Positions 63,752 through 64,000 of a stretch of 64,000 nt of DNA are shown here, piece after piece; positions within the stretch are counted from its first letter, which is position 1; each line of letters begins with the position of its first letter. The DNA comes from MGBC163016 sp964631345. GTDB taxonomy: Bacteria; Actinomycetota; Coriobacteriia; Coriobacteriales; Eggerthellaceae. The notes under the pieces are model-generated. The model searched no databases. It was not told the origin of the DNA and was given only the letters and a program-made list of their open reading frames with translations. The DNA lies in contig CAZVWE010000002.1 in assembly GCA_964631345.1 (NCBI GenBank), forward strand, positions 62,001-126,000, written 5' to 3'. The translations under genes were made by a program, and so were the position numbers.

Positions 63752-63842
63752 GCAGGGTTAGTCCTGCATCGATTTCTAGATGAGCCGAGATATTAGCGAC
63801 AAGGCCTCGCAAAAACCTTTTGCGATCTCGCGCGAGATTATA
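63752..63842 (-). promoter_or_regulatory. Promoter, palindrome and structured leader of the surface locus
   Basis: On the minus strand a perfect TATAAT (63842-63837) overlaps a perfect 14-bp palindrome, ATCTCGCGCGAGAT (63838-63825), so transcription would begin inside it. Then TCGCAAAA (63825-63818) pairs with TTTTGCGA (63814-63807) around three bases, and near the ribosome site GCAGG pairs with CCTGC (63752-63767). I found no -35 box and no known riboswitch pattern. Confidence 0.5.
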
Positions 63843-63927
63843 GAAATGCTTGAAAAATTGCTTCTATATTGGTTTTAAATAAAAGCCAATTCTGAATTAA
63901 TTTAATATGTGTTTCATATACAGGGTT

Positions 63928-64000
63928 TTGTTTTCTTGTTAAAAACATATAGAATCTGCCTCAATTCATATAGAAATTTGAAGGGATCTTACGTGGATGT
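63928..64000 (+). promoter_or_regulatory. Possible promoter and 5' end of a divergent gene
   Basis: TTGTTT (63928-63933) and TAGAAT (63950-63955), 16 bases apart, resemble a promoter. AAGGGA (63981-63986) is followed by GTG at 63993 and ATG at 63997, which could start a plus-strand gene that runs out of the window. Too little coding sequence remains to test this. Confidence 0.3.

Overview
The window looks like chromosomal DNA of a low-GC (about 40 % by eye), single-membrane, probably anaerobic and host-associated bacterium. The cues are lipoprotein signal peptides, a sortase-type C-terminus, YhgE/Pip membrane proteins, a BspA-like surface protein, a two-gene minimal SUF system, an archerase-type (BadF) activator with its partners, and the absence of any LPS gene. 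My best guess is a low-GC member of the Coriobacteriia (Actinomycetota); a Bacillota host cannot be excluded from sequence alone. No rRNA, tRNA, CRISPR array, prophage or insertion sequence was seen, and coding density is high.

Layout. 1-2.9 kb: thiamine-precursor ABC transporter operon with a small thiamine-binding protein. 3-5.1 kb: Na+/H+ antiporter. 5.4-7.8 kb: minimal Fe-S assembly pair (SufC plus a short SufB/D) and an unknown membrane protein, closed by a terminator. 7.9-12.1 kb (minus): methyltransferase, lipoprotein and flippase-like membrane protein in overlapping order, then a thioesterase and a class I glutamine amidotransferase. 12.3-15.6 kb: proton-translocating transhydrogenase pntAB and a glutaredoxin. 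15.65-17.9 kb (minus): split threonine/serine exporter behind a Pro/Thr-tailed membrane protein. 18-24.4 kb: Ogg1-type glycosylase (minus), UbiB-like kinase, endonuclease IV, low-molecular-weight phosphatase, DUF2130 protein and serine acetyltransferase. 24.4-32.4 kb (minus): two tandem YhgE/Pip proteins, methionine aminopeptidase, an HdeD-like protein and an unknown membrane-anchored protein. 32.6-41.4 kb: polysaccharide-flippase-like protein, J-domain protein (minus), MFS permease, SurA-like chaperone, HtpG and a ClC channel. 41.5-45.6 kb: DUF2064 transferase (minus) and a three-gene 2-hydroxyacyl-CoA-dehydratase-like/activator set. 45.7-48.2 kb: polar amino-acid ABC transporter with two hairpins after the binding-protein gene. 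48.4-50 kb: HtrA protease. 50.2-54.8 kb: core operon pyrH-frr-uppS-cdsA-dxr.

The most unusual region is 54.9-63.8 kb, read on the minus strand. It holds four genes in series: a 1545-residue surface adhesin with SpaA-like and VaFE repeats and an LAQTG sorting signal; a SipW-type signal peptidase; a small TasA/camelysin-like protein with a SipW-dependent signal peptide; and a 963-residue BspA-like protein whose N-terminus also looks SipW-dependent. Together they read as a dedicated surface-fibre or biofilm-matrix secretion locus. It is preceded by a perfect 14-bp palindrome overlapping the -10 box and a structured leader.

Many ORFs that begin far upstream were re-started at a later ATG, GTG or TTG because a good Shine-Dalgarno sequence points there; these choices are stated entry by entry. 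All function calls come from motif recognition by eye, not from database searches.
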